NCBI RefSeq assembly: GCF_002209485.1
Contig: NZ_NJIX01000003.1
Location: forward strand, 744,001-808,000
Reading direction: 5' to 3'
Length of the DNA: 64,000 bases
DNA from: Achromobacter sp. HZ34
GTDB taxonomy: Bacteria > Pseudomonadota > Gammaproteobacteria > Burkholderiales > Burkholderiaceae_B
A program made the translations under genes and the position numbers. Below, piece by piece: positions 25,943 through 35,538 of this stretch. Every line of letters starts with the position of its first letter. Position 1 is the first letter of the stretch. The notes beneath the pieces are model-generated. The model searched no databases. It was not told the origin of the DNA and saw only the letters and a program-made list of their open reading frames with translations.

Positions 25943-26236
25943 ATGGAAAGAATTTTTGAATGGGACAGCCGGAAGGGTGCGGCCAACCTGCATAAGCACG
26001 GAATTCGATTCGAGGAAGCCGTACTTGTTTTCGATGATCCGTTCGCTATTTCTGCCCAAGACCGTACGGAAAATGGTGAACAACGATGGCAAACGATCGG
26101 CATGGCAGGTCGTTGTGTCCTGGTGATATTGGTCGCCCACACCGTCCGCTTTGAAGAAGACGGCGTCGAGGTCATTCGCGTCATCAGCGCTCGGCCTGCT
26201 GATCGCAAGGAGCGCAAACGTTATGAGCAAGGTTAG
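25943..26236 (+). CDS. brnT: BrnT-family toxin
   Basis: The 97-residue product matches the BrnT ribonuclease-like toxin fold: MERIFEWDSRKGAANLHKHG, IRFEEAVLVFDDP, and the end RVISARPADRKERKRYEQG. BrnT blocks translation and is neutralised by BrnA. It is followed by the antitoxin gene with a 14-bp overlap, in the usual toxin-first order. Local base composition is lower in GC than the surroundings, consistent with transfer. Confidence 0.93.
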   Translation: MERIFEWDSRKGAANLHKHGIRFEEAVLVFDDPFAISAQDRTENGEQRWQTIGMAGRCVLVILVAHTVRFEEDGVEVIRVISARPADRKERKRYEQG

Positions 26237-26528
26237 ATACAAGCAAAGTGGGTTGCCGGCATTGACCGCCGCTCGTGAAACAGAGCTACGAAAGCTATCG
26301 AAGGAAGCCGGCGAGAAGGTCGATTACAGCGACATTCCACCGCTAGATGAATCGTTCTGGGCCAAAGCCGTACCCAATCCGTTTTACAAACCGACCAAGA
26401 CGCACGCGTCCGTTCGCATCGATTCCGATGTGCTTGCGTGGCTCAAGAGTCAAGGCCGCGGTTATCAAACACGCATGAACGCGATCTTGCGTGAGGCAAT
26501 GCTGCGAGCGCTTCATCACAAGGCGTGA
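26223..26528 (+). CDS. brnA: BrnA-family antitoxin
   Basis: The 101-residue product overlaps brnT by 14 bp. It has an N-terminal toxin-binding region (DYSDIPPLDESFWAKAVPNP) and a ribbon-helix-helix-like DNA-binding C-terminus (HASVRIDSDVLAWLKSQG, YQTRMNAILREAMLRAL), the DUF4415/BrnA layout. It neutralises BrnT and probably represses the operon at the palindrome upstream. A GC-rich hairpin at 26537-26560 follows the stop. Confidence 0.92.
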   Translation: MSKVRYKQSGLPALTAARETELRKLSKEAGEKVDYSDIPPLDESFWAKAVPNPFYKPTKTHASVRIDSDVLAWLKSQGRGYQTRMNAILREAMLRALHHKA

Positions 26529-26594
26529 CACGTCAGGCCGGCCGATAACTGTCGGCCGGCATCTACCGCGCCGTATCACTGCATGCCGGGCTGC

Positions 26595-27341
26595 TCAGGG
26601 CGCTGGATAATCGCGGGCGCCGAACAGGGCGCTGCCGATGCGGACTTCGGTGGAGCCTTCTTCAATCGCGAGTTCGAAATCGCCGCTCATGCCCATGGAA
26701 AGCCGGTCCAGGCCGCCCTGGTCGCCCTCGGCCCGCCAGGAGGCCGCCACCAGGCCGGCGGCGCGCGCCGCATCGCGCAGATCCCGCAGACGGCGGAAGC
26801 AGGCGCGTACGGCCTGCTCGTCGTCGCTATTCACCGCCAGCGTCATCAGCCCCCGTACCCGCAGGCTGGGATAGTCCGCCGCCAGCGTGCGCAGGAAATC
26901 CGGTAAGGCGGCGCCGTCCAGACCGAATTTCGAAGGCTCGTCTGAAGTCTTCACCTGGACCAGCACGTCCAGCACCCGCCCCTCGGAACGCAGCCGGCGG
27001 TCCAAGGCCTGCGCCAGGTCCAGCCGGTCCAGCGACTGCACCTCGGCGGCCAGGGCGGCGGCGTCCTTGGCCTTGTTGGTCTGCAGATGACCGATCACCA
27101 CCCACTCCACCGCGGCATCCGCCAGGGACGCGGCCTTCTCCCGTACCTCCTGCATGCGGCTTTCGCCGAACCGGCGCAATCCGCAGGCAGCAGCCGCGCG
27201 GATGAGCTCGGCACCGAAGGTCTTGCTGACCGGCAACAGGGCCACCTCGGCGGGGTCCCGCCCTGCGCGCAGACATGCGGTATCGATGCGCGCCTGGATG
27301 GCGGCGAGGCGGGCGGTGAAAGTGTTGGCGGAATCAGACAC
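26595..27341 (-). CDS. YggS/PLPBP-family pyridoxal-phosphate homeostasis protein
   Basis: The 248-residue single-domain protein resembles the alanine racemase N-terminal domain. Lys40 in LLPVSKTFG is the predicted PLP Schiff-base lysine. FGESRMQEVREKA, WVVIGHLQTNKAK and the end MSGDFELAIEEGSTEVRIGS are family signatures. It buffers PLP and affects amino-acid and keto-acid balance rather than being an enzyme. Divergent from the aminotransferase at 27670. Confidence 0.95.
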   Translation of the reverse strand: MSDSANTFTARLAAIQARIDTACLRAGRDPAEVALLPVSKTFGAELIRAAAACGLRRFGESRMQEVREKAASLADAAVEWVVIGHLQTNKAKDAAALAAEVQSLDRLDLAQALDRRLRSEGRVLDVLVQVKTSDEPSKFGLDGAALPDFLRTLAADYPSLRVRGLMTLAVNSDDEQAVRACFRRLRDLRDAARAAGLVAASWRAEGDQGGLDRLSMGMSGDFELAIEEGSTEVRIGSALFGARDYPAP

Positions 27342-27669
27342 GGCAGATGAAGGATACGGGATGAACGATACGGGACGGACGGATGACCGGATGAATGAAC
27401 GGCCGGATGAACCAACCGCAGAATAGCGGATGATTCGCGCGAATCACCCCCAAAACAGGGCCAAATCAGGCCTGCCACAGCGGCGTAACAAAACTACATT
27501 TTCAGTTCCCTTCTAGTTTAGAATCCTCGATGCCCGGTAAGCCAGATTTACCGCGGCGGTCGTGGGACCGGCCAACCGGCCACACGCGCGCCGCAGTGCC
27601 CGCGCCGGGATGTCGTACGCAGTCCGGCCCGCCGCCAAGGCGGATCATCGTCCTATCCCAGCGACCATC
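27342..27669. other. 328-bp divergent promoter region with short direct repeats
   Basis: No gene supported. Near the yggS-like start, two near-identical 14-15-base words (gatgaaggatacggg and atgaacgatacggg, 27347-27374) are followed by several ggatgaa-type words to about 27412. At 27511-27523 there is a 13-base palindrome (ttcta-gtt-tagaa) in an A/T-rich stretch that could be a regulator site or promoter for the aminotransferase. Confidence 0.5.
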
Positions 27670-28914
27670 ATGCCGTCCTCTTCCGTGCCCGAATACGCTT
27701 TCGCGGCACCCTTCACGTTTCCGCCCGCCTCCCCCATCCGCCGCCTGGTGCCTTACGCCAACCGCCCCGGCACCATCTCGATGGCAGGGGGCTACCCCGC
27801 CCAGGAACTGTTCGACGTGGCCGGCCTGAACGCCGCCTCCGCCAACGTGGGTGCCCGGCTGGTCGATTGCCTGCAGTACTCCAACATCGAAGGCCAGGCC
27901 AGCCTGCGCCACGCATTGGCGCGTCTGTCGGCGCAACGTGGCATCCAGTGCGATCCGGACACCGAGCTGGCCGTGACCGGGGGGGCGCAGCAGGCGCTGG
28001 CGCTGCTGGCACGCGTGATGTTGCAGCCGGGCGATGTCGCCTTCGTCGAAAGCCCCGGTTTTCCGAATTCGGCGCAGACCATGCGCCACACCGGCGCCAC
28101 GGTGATCACGGTGCCGTCCGGCCCGGAAGGTGTGGACATCGAAGCGCTGGCGAGCATGGCGGAAATCCATAAGCCCAAGCTGGTCAGCGTGGTTGCCACG
28201 TTTTCCAATCCCTGCGGTGCCACGCTCACGCGCGAGAAGCGCTTGCGCCTGCTGGAACTGGCCGTCGAGCACGGCTTCCTGCTGGTGGAGGACGACCCTT
28301 ACGGCGAGCTGCGTTTCTCCGGCGAGGCAGTGCCGCCCATCCTGGCCCTGGCCACGGGCGAGGCGCGTAAATGGGCGGTGTATATCTCCAGCATGTCCAA
28401 GACCATGGCGCCCGGCTTGCGCATCGGCTGGATGATCGCCCCGGCTGAAGTGCGGCGCCGCTGCACGGGCGCGAAGGCAGCCGACGACATGGCGTGTTCG
28501 GCCTGGATCCAGGAAATCGTCGCGCAGTACCTGGCCGATGGCCACTATGAGCGTCACGTCCCGCGCATCCGCGCTGCCTATGGATCGCGCTGTGCCGCCC
28601 TGGGCGATGCCTTGCGTACGCACATGGGCGATGAGATCACGTTCCTGCAGCCGCAAGGCGGCATGTTCTGCTGGGGCCGCCTGACCGGCACCATCGACAG
28701 CACCCGCCTGCTGCCTTATGCCATCGAACACGAGATCGTCTACGTTCCCGGCAATGCGTTCTATGGCGACCCGACGCAGGCCGACGAACAAGCGATGCGC
28801 CTGTCCTTCGCCACGATGAACGAAGCGCAGATCACCGAAGGCATCATCCGCCTGCACCGCGCCCTGCGCGCCTGCGAAGCCAACGAACCCGTCTCCATCG
28901 CATTGGCCGCGTGA
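27670..28914 (+). CDS. PLP-dependent aminotransferase, class I/II (2-aminoadipate aminotransferase-like)
   Basis: The 414-residue fold type I enzyme resembles MocR-domain/LysN-type aminotransferases: ISMAGGYPAQELFDV, TGGAQQALALLARVMLQPGD, FSNPCGATLTREKRLRLLEL, LLVEDDPYGELRF, and the PLP lysine in SSMSKTMAPGLRIGWM. There is no DNA-binding domain, so it is an enzyme, not a MocR regulator. Substrate preference (aromatic, branched-chain or 2-aminoadipate) cannot be set by eye. The ATG at 27670 gives the best family N-terminus, though the frame is open upstream. Confidence 0.9.
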   Translation: MPSSSVPEYAFAAPFTFPPASPIRRLVPYANRPGTISMAGGYPAQELFDVAGLNAASANVGARLVDCLQYSNIEGQASLRHALARLSAQRGIQCDPDTELAVTGGAQQALALLARVMLQPGDVAFVESPGFPNSAQTMRHTGATVITVPSGPEGVDIEALASMAEIHKPKLVSVVATFSNPCGATLTREKRLRLLELAVEHGFLLVEDDPYGELRFSGEAVPPILALATGEARKWAVYISSMSKTMAPGLRIGWMIAPAEVRRRCTGAKAADDMACSAWIQEIVAQYLADGHYERHVPRIRAAYGSRCAALGDALRTHMGDEITFLQPQGGMFCWGRLTGTIDSTRLLPYAIEHEIVYVPGNAFYGDPTQADEQAMRLSFATMNEAQITEGIIRLHRALRACEANEPVSIALAA

Positions 28915-29023
28915 TGGTCGGAAGTACGCGTACCGGGGGAAGCGCGGGCCGCCTGGCGCATGCAGGCGCGACGGCCGTCGCCGCCGTCACGACCGCACCG
29001 CGCGTCGTTTGCTGCGGTTTTGC

Positions 29024-30601
29024 CTAAGCTCGAAAGCTGACGCCGGCCAGGAGGTCGGAGAACAGGGTTGGAGGGCCCATCTGGCCGCCCTTGAGCATCA
29101 GTTCCACGCCGTCCAGGGGCTGGCCGGGCGCGTCGATGCGGCAGACGGCGACCCCGGGGGCCAGGACGTAGGCCAGGGTCAGCGCGGTGATGCCCCAGGA
29201 TTGCACGGCCAGGCTGGAGGTGTCGCCGCCCGCGAAGCCGACCCGCTGCAAGGGATGGCGGCGCAGCACTTCCTTCATCAGGCGGCCACTGCCGATGGCC
29301 AAGGCTTGCGTGAAGCCTGGACGCGCGGCCGCGCTGGCATCGGCGAACGTGGTGTGCGCGACCACGCTACGGCCCGCACGCAGTGCTTCGGTGATCTGAA
29401 TCAGGACTCCAGTGATGGTGTCCTGGGTTTGAATGGAAGGCTGTCCTCGATCGCCGTGGGACGAGTCATCCACAGGCTCATCGTCCTTGCGCTCGCCATG
29501 GCTGGCCAGCGCGGCAGGATCAACGCCGACGGACACGAAGCCATCCTGCTCGGCGCGCTTGATCTGCGCCGCGGTCACGGGCGAACGGCTGCCCGCCATG
29601 ATGAAGGTTTGCGCGACGGAGACCGTCCCGCCGGCAGCCGTGGCGGGTGAGGCCGCGGCAGGCACGAGCGCAGCGTCCGCGACGGCTGATTCGGCAGCCG
29701 CATGCGGCACTACCGAAGACGCGGCAAGCAACGCCTGCACGACACCGGTCGGGCCCGCCGCCAGCAATGGCCCGGCGGACGGACAACGCGCGCATAGCAG
29801 GCGCCCTATCGCCGCCAGATGCGCGGGCCGCGTCACGTCGAACAGCACGGCTTCAGCGCCACTGTTCAACATCGCATCCAGGCGCGCATCCTGTTCACCG
29901 GCGGGTAGCTCCAGCATCTCCGCATCGAAGGACAAGGCTTGCAGGCCTTGCCGGCCCAGATGAACCCGCAGGTCCGCTTCGTCCATGGGCGTCACGGGAT
30001 GGCAGCTCATGGTGGGATGGCGATCGATGCGATAGATCCTGCCGTCCTGCCCCGCCCGCGCATACAGGTTTGCGTACGCGCAGTACCGCCCAAGATTGGG
30101 CTGGCCGCCGACGATAAACACCGGTCGCGCACTTACGGTTTCCGCCAACGCCCCGCGTGCCAGCGCAGTCGCATGGCCGATGCTGCCGATATGCGGCGCG
30201 CTATCGAACGTGGAGCACGTCTTGTAATGCAGCACCGCCGCGCCGGTAGCCGCCAGCCCGGCGAAGATGCGCGGCAACACGCGGTCCATTTCCGCCGGCG
30301 CCATGGACCGCGCGCTGCCCGCCACGCCTATGCAGTCCAGCTCACCATGACGGCGTAGATCCTCGGCGCTGGGCACGTCCATGAAGAGCGCCGCCCTCCA
30401 TCCCCCCAACACCGCGGCCGCCAGCGTATCCGTGGACCCGGTGAAGTCATCACCATAAAAAGCAAGCCGAGGCCGCGCATCGCGGCCCCTGATGGGCGCG
30501 ACCGCCGCGGCACCAGCGTCGGTCCCTCGGCCTGGCTCTGCCGCACCCGTCGAGACGGCCAACGTCCCGGCCTCGTCCCCCCGCGTCACGCCATCAACCA
30601 T
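29024..30601 (-). CDS. Four-carbon acid sugar kinase family protein (DUF1537/OtnK-like)
   Basis: The 525-residue ATP-dependent kinase has N-terminal LAFYGDDFTGSTDTLAAAV with the conserved Asp-Asp-x-Thr-Gly, and C-terminal FAGGDTSSLAVQSWGI and MLKGGQMGPPTLFSDL for nucleotide binding. Known relatives phosphorylate threonate, erythronate derivatives (DtnK, OtnK) or 3-oxo-isoapionate (OiaK). Alanine/serine-rich inserts in the middle make it longer than the usual ~420 residues. Its ATG overlaps the stop of the RuBisCO-like gene by 8 bp, so the two are translationally coupled and very likely act on successive intermediates. Confidence 0.9.
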   Translation of the reverse strand: MVDGVTRGDEAGTLAVSTGAAEPGRGTDAGAAAVAPIRGRDARPRLAFYGDDFTGSTDTLAAAVLGGWRAALFMDVPSAEDLRRHGELDCIGVAGSARSMAPAEMDRVLPRIFAGLAATGAAVLHYKTCSTFDSAPHIGSIGHATALARGALAETVSARPVFIVGGQPNLGRYCAYANLYARAGQDGRIYRIDRHPTMSCHPVTPMDEADLRVHLGRQGLQALSFDAEMLELPAGEQDARLDAMLNSGAEAVLFDVTRPAHLAAIGRLLCARCPSAGPLLAAGPTGVVQALLAASSVVPHAAAESAVADAALVPAAASPATAAGGTVSVAQTFIMAGSRSPVTAAQIKRAEQDGFVSVGVDPAALASHGERKDDEPVDDSSHGDRGQPSIQTQDTITGVLIQITEALRAGRSVVAHTTFADASAAARPGFTQALAIGSGRLMKEVLRRHPLQRVGFAGGDTSSLAVQSWGITALTLAYVLAPGVAVCRIDAPGQPLDGVELMLKGGQMGPPTLFSDLLAGVSFRA

Positions 30602-31859
30602 AAAACGCCAACGCCTGCGCCAGCGCCGGCCGCTGCCGGGCGAACTCAGGCAAGGCGATCCCCGCCACGGCCGCATCCCACGCATCGCGGATGCTTTGAA
30701 CGCCAGCGGCAGGCCCGTCAGGGTGACCCAGGATTCCGCCCCCGGACAGGAAGATCAGATCCTGCCCACCCAGCGCCGCGAACGTCGCCGGCACCGTGCC
30801 GGCCCACTGGCCCGACGAAAACACCGGCATCACGGCATCGTCACCCGCCATGGGCGTCAGGCAGGCGCGCGCCGAAGCGATGACGCTGTCATCGCTTTCA
30901 TAGAACTTCCCGCCCAGCCCATTGACGTGCAACTGATCCACCCCCGCCAGCCGCCACAGCGCCTGGTAGGCCTGGAAGTCCATGCCCAGCGCGGGATGCC
31001 GCGACATCATCGCCAGCCCGTTGCGATGCCCATGCAGCGCCAGCGGCGTACCGCGCCGCAGCGCCTGGATGGCGGAAAATCCACACCAGTTCAAACTGGC
31101 CATGACGCAAGTCCCGCCGGCGCTGGCCACCAGGTCGGCATGGCGCCGCATGGCATCCAGGTCATCCGAAATATTGAAGGCATACATCACCTTGCGCCCC
31201 GTGCGCTGGGCATGATCGTTGATCACCCGCATGACCTCATCCACCCGCTGCGCCAGGGGCGAATGCGGCGGATTGGCCATCACCTCGTCATCCTTGATGA
31301 AGTCCACCCCGGCGGCACACAGCGTCGCCACCGTGCGGGCCGTATCCGTCGGCGCCATGCCCACGTTGGGTTTGATGATGGTGCCCAGGATGGGCCCGGC
31401 GTCGCGCCCCGTCAAGGCACGCGTACCTGCCACGCCATGGCGCGGGCCGTCGAACTGCCGCACATACTCCGGCGGCAGTTCCAGCGACAGCAGCTTCACA
31501 CCGGTCATCTCGCCAAGGTCATAGATATTGCCGCCAACCGTGGCCGCCAGCGTCGGCAGGTTGGCGCCGACGTTGTCGATGGGAAAGGAAACGGTGATGC
31601 GCGCCTGCCGGTAAGGGCCGCCCACACCGCGCCGTTCCAGGTAGGCATTGGGCAGGCTGGGCACATCGGACTCGCCCAGCTGCTGGATGGACGTCACCAC
31701 GGCGCGCGAACGCGCCCGCAGGTCATCGGTCTCGCCGGCCACGCGCACGAAGGTGCCGCTGGATTGCTCGCCCGCCAGCACCTCGGCGGCCTGCTCCAGG
31801 GGAAAGGGAGTTTCGATCAGATACGTGGCGCGGAAATCCGCGCGGGAGACATCATTCAT
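30594..31859 (-). CDS. RuBisCO-like protein (form IV), probable sugar-acid-phosphate decarboxylase or transcarboxylase
   Basis: The 421-residue RuBisCO large-subunit homologue keeps nearly all catalytic positions. By alignment to plant numbering these are E60 (E31), N123 (N111), K175 (K163 in IIKPNVGM), the carbamylated K201 and metal ligands D203/E204 (K189, D191, E192 in VDFIKDDEV), H294/R295 (H278, R279), H327 (H311), K334 (K318 in GGKF) and S379 (S372 in LSGGG). The K177 position is Asn, so true RuBisCO activity is unlikely. Lacking a small subunit and phosphoribulokinase gene, it fits the RLPs that act on 3-oxo-4-phosphate sugar acids (OiaX-like). The adjacent DUF1537 kinase supports that. 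The exact reaction is inference. Confidence 0.9.
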   Translation of the reverse strand: MNDVSRADFRATYLIETPFPLEQAAEVLAGEQSSGTFVRVAGETDDLRARSRAVVTSIQQLGESDVPSLPNAYLERRGVGGPYRQARITVSFPIDNVGANLPTLAATVGGNIYDLGEMTGVKLLSLELPPEYVRQFDGPRHGVAGTRALTGRDAGPILGTIIKPNVGMAPTDTARTVATLCAAGVDFIKDDEVMANPPHSPLAQRVDEVMRVINDHAQRTGRKVMYAFNISDDLDAMRRHADLVASAGGTCVMASLNWCGFSAIQALRRGTPLALHGHRNGLAMMSRHPALGMDFQAYQALWRLAGVDQLHVNGLGGKFYESDDSVIASARACLTPMAGDDAVMPVFSSGQWAGTVPATFAALGGQDLIFLSGGGILGHPDGPAAGVQSIRDAWDAAVAGIALPEFARQRPALAQALAFYG

Positions 31860-31880
31860 GGCGTGGCCTGTTCTAGCGGG

Positions 31881-32420
31881 TTACAGCGTGGCAAGGTCGG
31901 GAAAGGGACGCACCGCATCCTTGCCGTCCCAGCCTGTCGACGCTTCGCGAATCAGCTTGAACAACTTGCCCTTGGGACCTGCCACTTCGGACAACTCGAT
32001 GACGGTCCCGGGATGGGTTTCGGTTTCGTAATAGACGTAGCGGCCCCGTTCGCCCACCTCGCCGCTCATGCCCACCTTCAGGCCTTGCGCCTGCAGCCGC
32101 GCCACGTCGGCGTCGAAGTTCTCGGTCCAGTAGGCCAGATGCTGCAAGCCCGTGCGGCCGGCGTCGAGAAACGCCTTGTACATGGACGGCGCGTCATTGC
32201 GCTGCTGGATCAGCTCGATCTGCAAAGGTCCGGAATTGGCCAGGGCGACCGACACTTCGATGGGCGAAGGCTCGCCCTTGTAGCGGAAATTCTTCACCGG
32301 CACGCGGTCGGCGTAGTACCAGGGACCGATGCCCAGCACTTCGCTCCAATGCTTCATCTCTTTATGGATATCGTGTACGACGTAACCGGCCTGCCGGACT
32401 TCGCCAAAGAATCGACTCAT
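31881..32420 (-). CDS. VOC-superfamily (glyoxalase/epimerase-fold) protein
   Basis: The 179-residue product has two beta-alpha-beta-beta-beta modules. Likely metal ligands line up as in methylmalonyl-CoA epimerase: Gln in RQAGYVVHD, Glu in LQIELIQQR, His in GLQHLAYW and Glu in GTVIELSEV. The fold serves epimerases, isomerases, dioxygenases and lyases. Between the TRAP transporter and the RuBisCO-like gene it is probably an isomerase or epimerase on the imported acid; that role is inference. It starts 16 bp after the TRAP permease. Confidence 0.85.
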   Translation of the reverse strand: MSRFFGEVRQAGYVVHDIHKEMKHWSEVLGIGPWYYADRVPVKNFRYKGEPSPIEVSVALANSGPLQIELIQQRNDAPSMYKAFLDAGRTGLQHLAYWTENFDADVARLQAQGLKVGMSGEVGERGRYVYYETETHPGTVIELSEVAGPKGKLFKLIREASTGWDGKDAVRPFPDLATL

Positions 32421-32436
32421 AGCGTTGCAACCTCGA

Positions 32437-34314
32437 TCAAAGGAAACCCGTGGAAATCCAGGGGATGAAAGCCACCAGCAGCACGCCGATCACCAGCGCG
32501 CCCAGATAGCCCCACATATAAGGCATGGCCTCGTCCGGATTCACCTTGCTGATGGCGCAGGCACCGTAGTACCCGACGCCGAACGGCGGCGCGAACAGGC
32601 CCACGCCCATGGAAAGAATCACCACCATCGCGTAATGCACTTCGTTGACGCCGACGGCGCGCGCGATGGGAAACAGCAAGGGTCCGAACAGCACGATGGC
32701 GGGAATGCCTTCCAGCACGCTGCCCAGGATGGTGAAGGCGACGATGGACACCAGCAGGAAACCGATGGCGCCGCCCGGCAGGTTCGCCATGACATCGGCC
32801 AGGTCGCGCGAGAAACCGGATTGGGTCAGGCCCCAGGCCATACCGGTGGCCGCACCCACGATGAAGATGATGGCGCCGGCCAGCGCGGCGGTGTCGATCA
32901 ACATGCGCGGCAGGCGCTGCCAGTCGAAGCGGCGGTACAGCAGCAGCCCCGCCAGCACCGAATACGCGATGCCCAGGGTGGACACCTCGGTCGCCGTCGC
33001 CACGCCTTCGACCACCGCCGCGCGGATGAAGAAAGGCAGCAACAACGCCGGCAGCGCGATGGCCATCAGGCGCAGGATCTCCCGGCCTGGCACGCGGCGC
33101 ACCTGGGACAGGTCCTCGTCACGGCTACGGCGCCAGACGATGATGGCCAGCGTCAGGCCCAGCGCCACGCCGGGCAGCAGGCCGCCGGTGAACAAGGCCG
33201 CGATGGACACCCCGGTCACCGACCCTATGGTGATCAGCACGATGCTGGGCGGAATGGTTTCCGTCTGTGCGCCCGTGCAGGACAGCAGCGCGGCAAGATT
33301 GCCGGGCCGCGCGCCCCGCTGCTTCATTTCCGGGAACAGCGCCGGCGCCACCGCCGCCATGTCCGCCACCTTGGATCCGGAGATGCCCGACACCAGGTAC
33401 ATGGCGCCGATCAGCACATAGGACAGGCCGCCGCGCACATGGCCCAGCAGGCTGGCGAGGAAGCCGATCATGGCGCGCGCCATGCCGGTCATCTCGATCA
33501 ACAGTCCCAGGAAGATGAACATGGGCACCGCCAGCAGGATCAGGTGCGACATGCCCTCGTCCATGCGGCCCACCAGCACCATCATGGGCGTGTGCGTGGT
33601 CAGCGCAAGATAGCCGAACGTCGCCAAGGCGAAGGAAAACGCGATGGGCACGCCCAGGAACACATTGGCCGCCACCACACCGACAAAGAAGATGACCAGG
33701 TTGATCTTGCCCAGGCCCGCCAGCAGCGGCTGCGCCAGCATGAACAGGCCGATGATCACCGCCACCGTGGCCACCGCGCCCACCGCCTGCCGTGCGCTGC
33801 CCACCCGCAGCAGGCGCAGCAGCGCGAACACCGCCATCAGGCCGAAGCCGATGGGCAAGGCCGACGCGCGCCAGGCATTGGAAATCTCCAGCGCCGGCGT
33901 GGTGACGATGGCCTCTTCGGACGCATACTCGAACGCATGCGGCAGGACCACCACCAGGAACGCCAGCGACGCGGCGATGGCCACCGTGTCGAGCCAGGCC
34001 CGCGTGCCCGGCGCGCAACGCGCCAGCAGCGCCGTCATGCGCATATGCTCGCCACGCCGCAGCGCCACCACGGCGCCCAGCATGGACAGCCACAGGAACA
34101 GGATGGACGCCAGTTCATCGCCCCACACCAGCGGCGCATGAAAGGCGTAGCGGGCGATCACGCCGGCGAGCAGGACGAAGATCTCGGCCAGCACCAGCAC
34201 GGCGGCCGGGATTTCCACCGCCAGGCCGAGCAGGCGTTCGCAGCGGGCGATGACCCCCCCTGACGCCGCGACGGCACCTGTGGAGCCGGCATAGGGGGCG
34301 GCGGACACTTGCAT
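32437..34314 (-). CDS. TRAP transporter fused small-large permease (DctQM)
   Basis: A 625-residue inner-membrane protein. The first ~170 residues are a four-helix DctQ-like subunit (VWGDELASILFLWLSMLGAV, ALRRGEHMRM). The rest is a DctM-like permease with VPMFIFLGLLIEMTGMA, VSGISGSKVADMAAVAP and MGVGLFAPPFGVGYYGACA. It uses the sodium/proton gradient with the periplasmic protein encoded just upstream. The fusion is common in TRAP systems for organic and sugar acids. Confidence 0.93.
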   Translation of the reverse strand: MQVSAAPYAGSTGAVAASGGVIARCERLLGLAVEIPAAVLVLAEIFVLLAGVIARYAFHAPLVWGDELASILFLWLSMLGAVVALRRGEHMRMTALLARCAPGTRAWLDTVAIAASLAFLVVVLPHAFEYASEEAIVTTPALEISNAWRASALPIGFGLMAVFALLRLLRVGSARQAVGAVATVAVIIGLFMLAQPLLAGLGKINLVIFFVGVVAANVFLGVPIAFSFALATFGYLALTTHTPMMVLVGRMDEGMSHLILLAVPMFIFLGLLIEMTGMARAMIGFLASLLGHVRGGLSYVLIGAMYLVSGISGSKVADMAAVAPALFPEMKQRGARPGNLAALLSCTGAQTETIPPSIVLITIGSVTGVSIAALFTGGLLPGVALGLTLAIIVWRRSRDEDLSQVRRVPGREILRLMAIALPALLLPFFIRAAVVEGVATATEVSTLGIAYSVLAGLLLYRRFDWQRLPRMLIDTAALAGAIIFIVGAATGMAWGLTQSGFSRDLADVMANLPGGAIGFLLVSIVAFTILGSVLEGIPAIVLFGPLLFPIARAVGVNEVHYAMVVILSMGVGLFAPPFGVGYYGACAISKVNPDEAMPYMWGYLGALVIGVLLVAFIPWISTGFL

Positions 34315-34326
34315 GGCCTGCCCCGC

Positions 34327-35343
34327 TTACGCCAGCTTACCGACGGCGTCTTCCAGCAGGCTCCAGGCCTGGTCGCCGAACTTGCCCTTCCATTCGGCGT
34401 AGAAGCCGGACTGGCGCAAGGCCGCCTGGAAGCTGTCGGCGCCCGGGCGGTTGAACTTCAGTCCCTTGCTTTCCAGGTCGGCCTGGATGGACTCGTTCAT
34501 CTTGCGCAGGTCGTCGCGCTGCTGCATGCCCGCTTCGTTGAAGGCGGTTTCCCACAGCTTCTGCAGATCCGGCGGCAGGCGCTTGAAGGCGCGGCCGTTG
34601 GCGATGAACCAATAGCCGTCCCAGATGTGGTTGGTCAGCGAGCAGTACTTCTGCACTTCGAACAGCTTGGCCGCCTGGATGATGGGCAACGGGTTTTCCT
34701 GCGCGTCGACGATGCGGGTCTGCAGGGCCGAATAGACCTCGCTGAATTGCAGGCTGGCCGGCGCGGCCGACAGGGACTTGAACATGGAGATCGACAGCGG
34801 GCTTACCGGCACGCGGATCTTGATGCCGTCCAGATCCTTGGCGCTGGCGATGGGCTTGTTGCTGGTGGTCACCTGGCGGAAACCGTTGTCCCACATCTTC
34901 TCGAAGGCATAAAGATTTGCCTTGGCGATGCCTTCGCGCACATGGGTGCCCAGCTTGCCGTCCATGGCCTTCCACACCTGGGCGTAGTCCGAAAAGGCGA
35001 AGCCCACGGCGTTGATGGCGGCCACCGGCACCACGGTGGCGATCACCAGCGCCGACGGCGTGAACAATTCGATGCCCCCGCTACGCACCTGCGACAGCAT
35101 GTCGGTGTCGCCGCCCAATTGGTTATTGGGGAAGATGGCGATATCCAGGCGGCCGTTGGATTCTTTCTTGATACGGTCGACGGCCTGCTGCGCGCGGATG
35201 TGCAGCGGGTGCGTCATCGGCAGGTTGTGCGCGTACTTGTACGAGAACTCGGCGGCGGCGCGTGCGTAGCGCGGCACGCCAAGATACAGGGCGGGGGCGG
35301 CCGCCAGCGCGCGCAGCACCGTGCGACGGGTGGTGGGGGTCAT
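34327..35343 (-). CDS. TRAP transporter solute-binding protein (DctP family)
   Basis: The 338-residue periplasmic protein begins MTPTTRRTVLRALAAAPALY, a twin-arginine-type or long Sec signal, cut near ARAAAEF. The mature start FSYKYAHNLPMTHPLHIRAQ, the central arginine in GIKIRVPVSPLSISMFK that usually clamps the ligand carboxylate, and VDAQENPLPIIQAAKL are DctP features. It is the first gene of the catabolic operon and divergent from the LysR gene. The ligand should carry a carboxylate. Confidence 0.93.
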   Translation of the reverse strand: MTPTTRRTVLRALAAAPALYLGVPRYARAAAEFSYKYAHNLPMTHPLHIRAQQAVDRIKKESNGRLDIAIFPNNQLGGDTDMLSQVRSGGIELFTPSALVIATVVPVAAINAVGFAFSDYAQVWKAMDGKLGTHVREGIAKANLYAFEKMWDNGFRQVTTSNKPIASAKDLDGIKIRVPVSPLSISMFKSLSAAPASLQFSEVYSALQTRIVDAQENPLPIIQAAKLFEVQKYCSLTNHIWDGYWFIANGRAFKRLPPDLQKLWETAFNEAGMQQRDDLRKMNESIQADLESKGLKFNRPGADSFQAALRQSGFYAEWKGKFGDQAWSLLEDAVGKLA

Positions 35344-35538
35344 TTGTCTTGTCTCCTTGGGGCGCCGGCGTAAAGATTTTCTTATGGACCTGCCAGCATT
35401 CGGAACCCGCCTCTTCTGGAAAACACCTCGCGCGGGCCTGCCCGTGCCAGGCGATTGCCATGAAGGCAGATCGACGTGGAGCCTAATGTATCGCGGCGGC
35501 TAGAATTGGAGAAACAGAAAATTTGGGACGATTATGCG

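Noticed and set aside
30594-31859. True RuBisCO large subunit
   Set aside because: The K177 position is Asn, there is no small subunit or phosphoribulokinase, and the context is a TRAP/kinase cluster.
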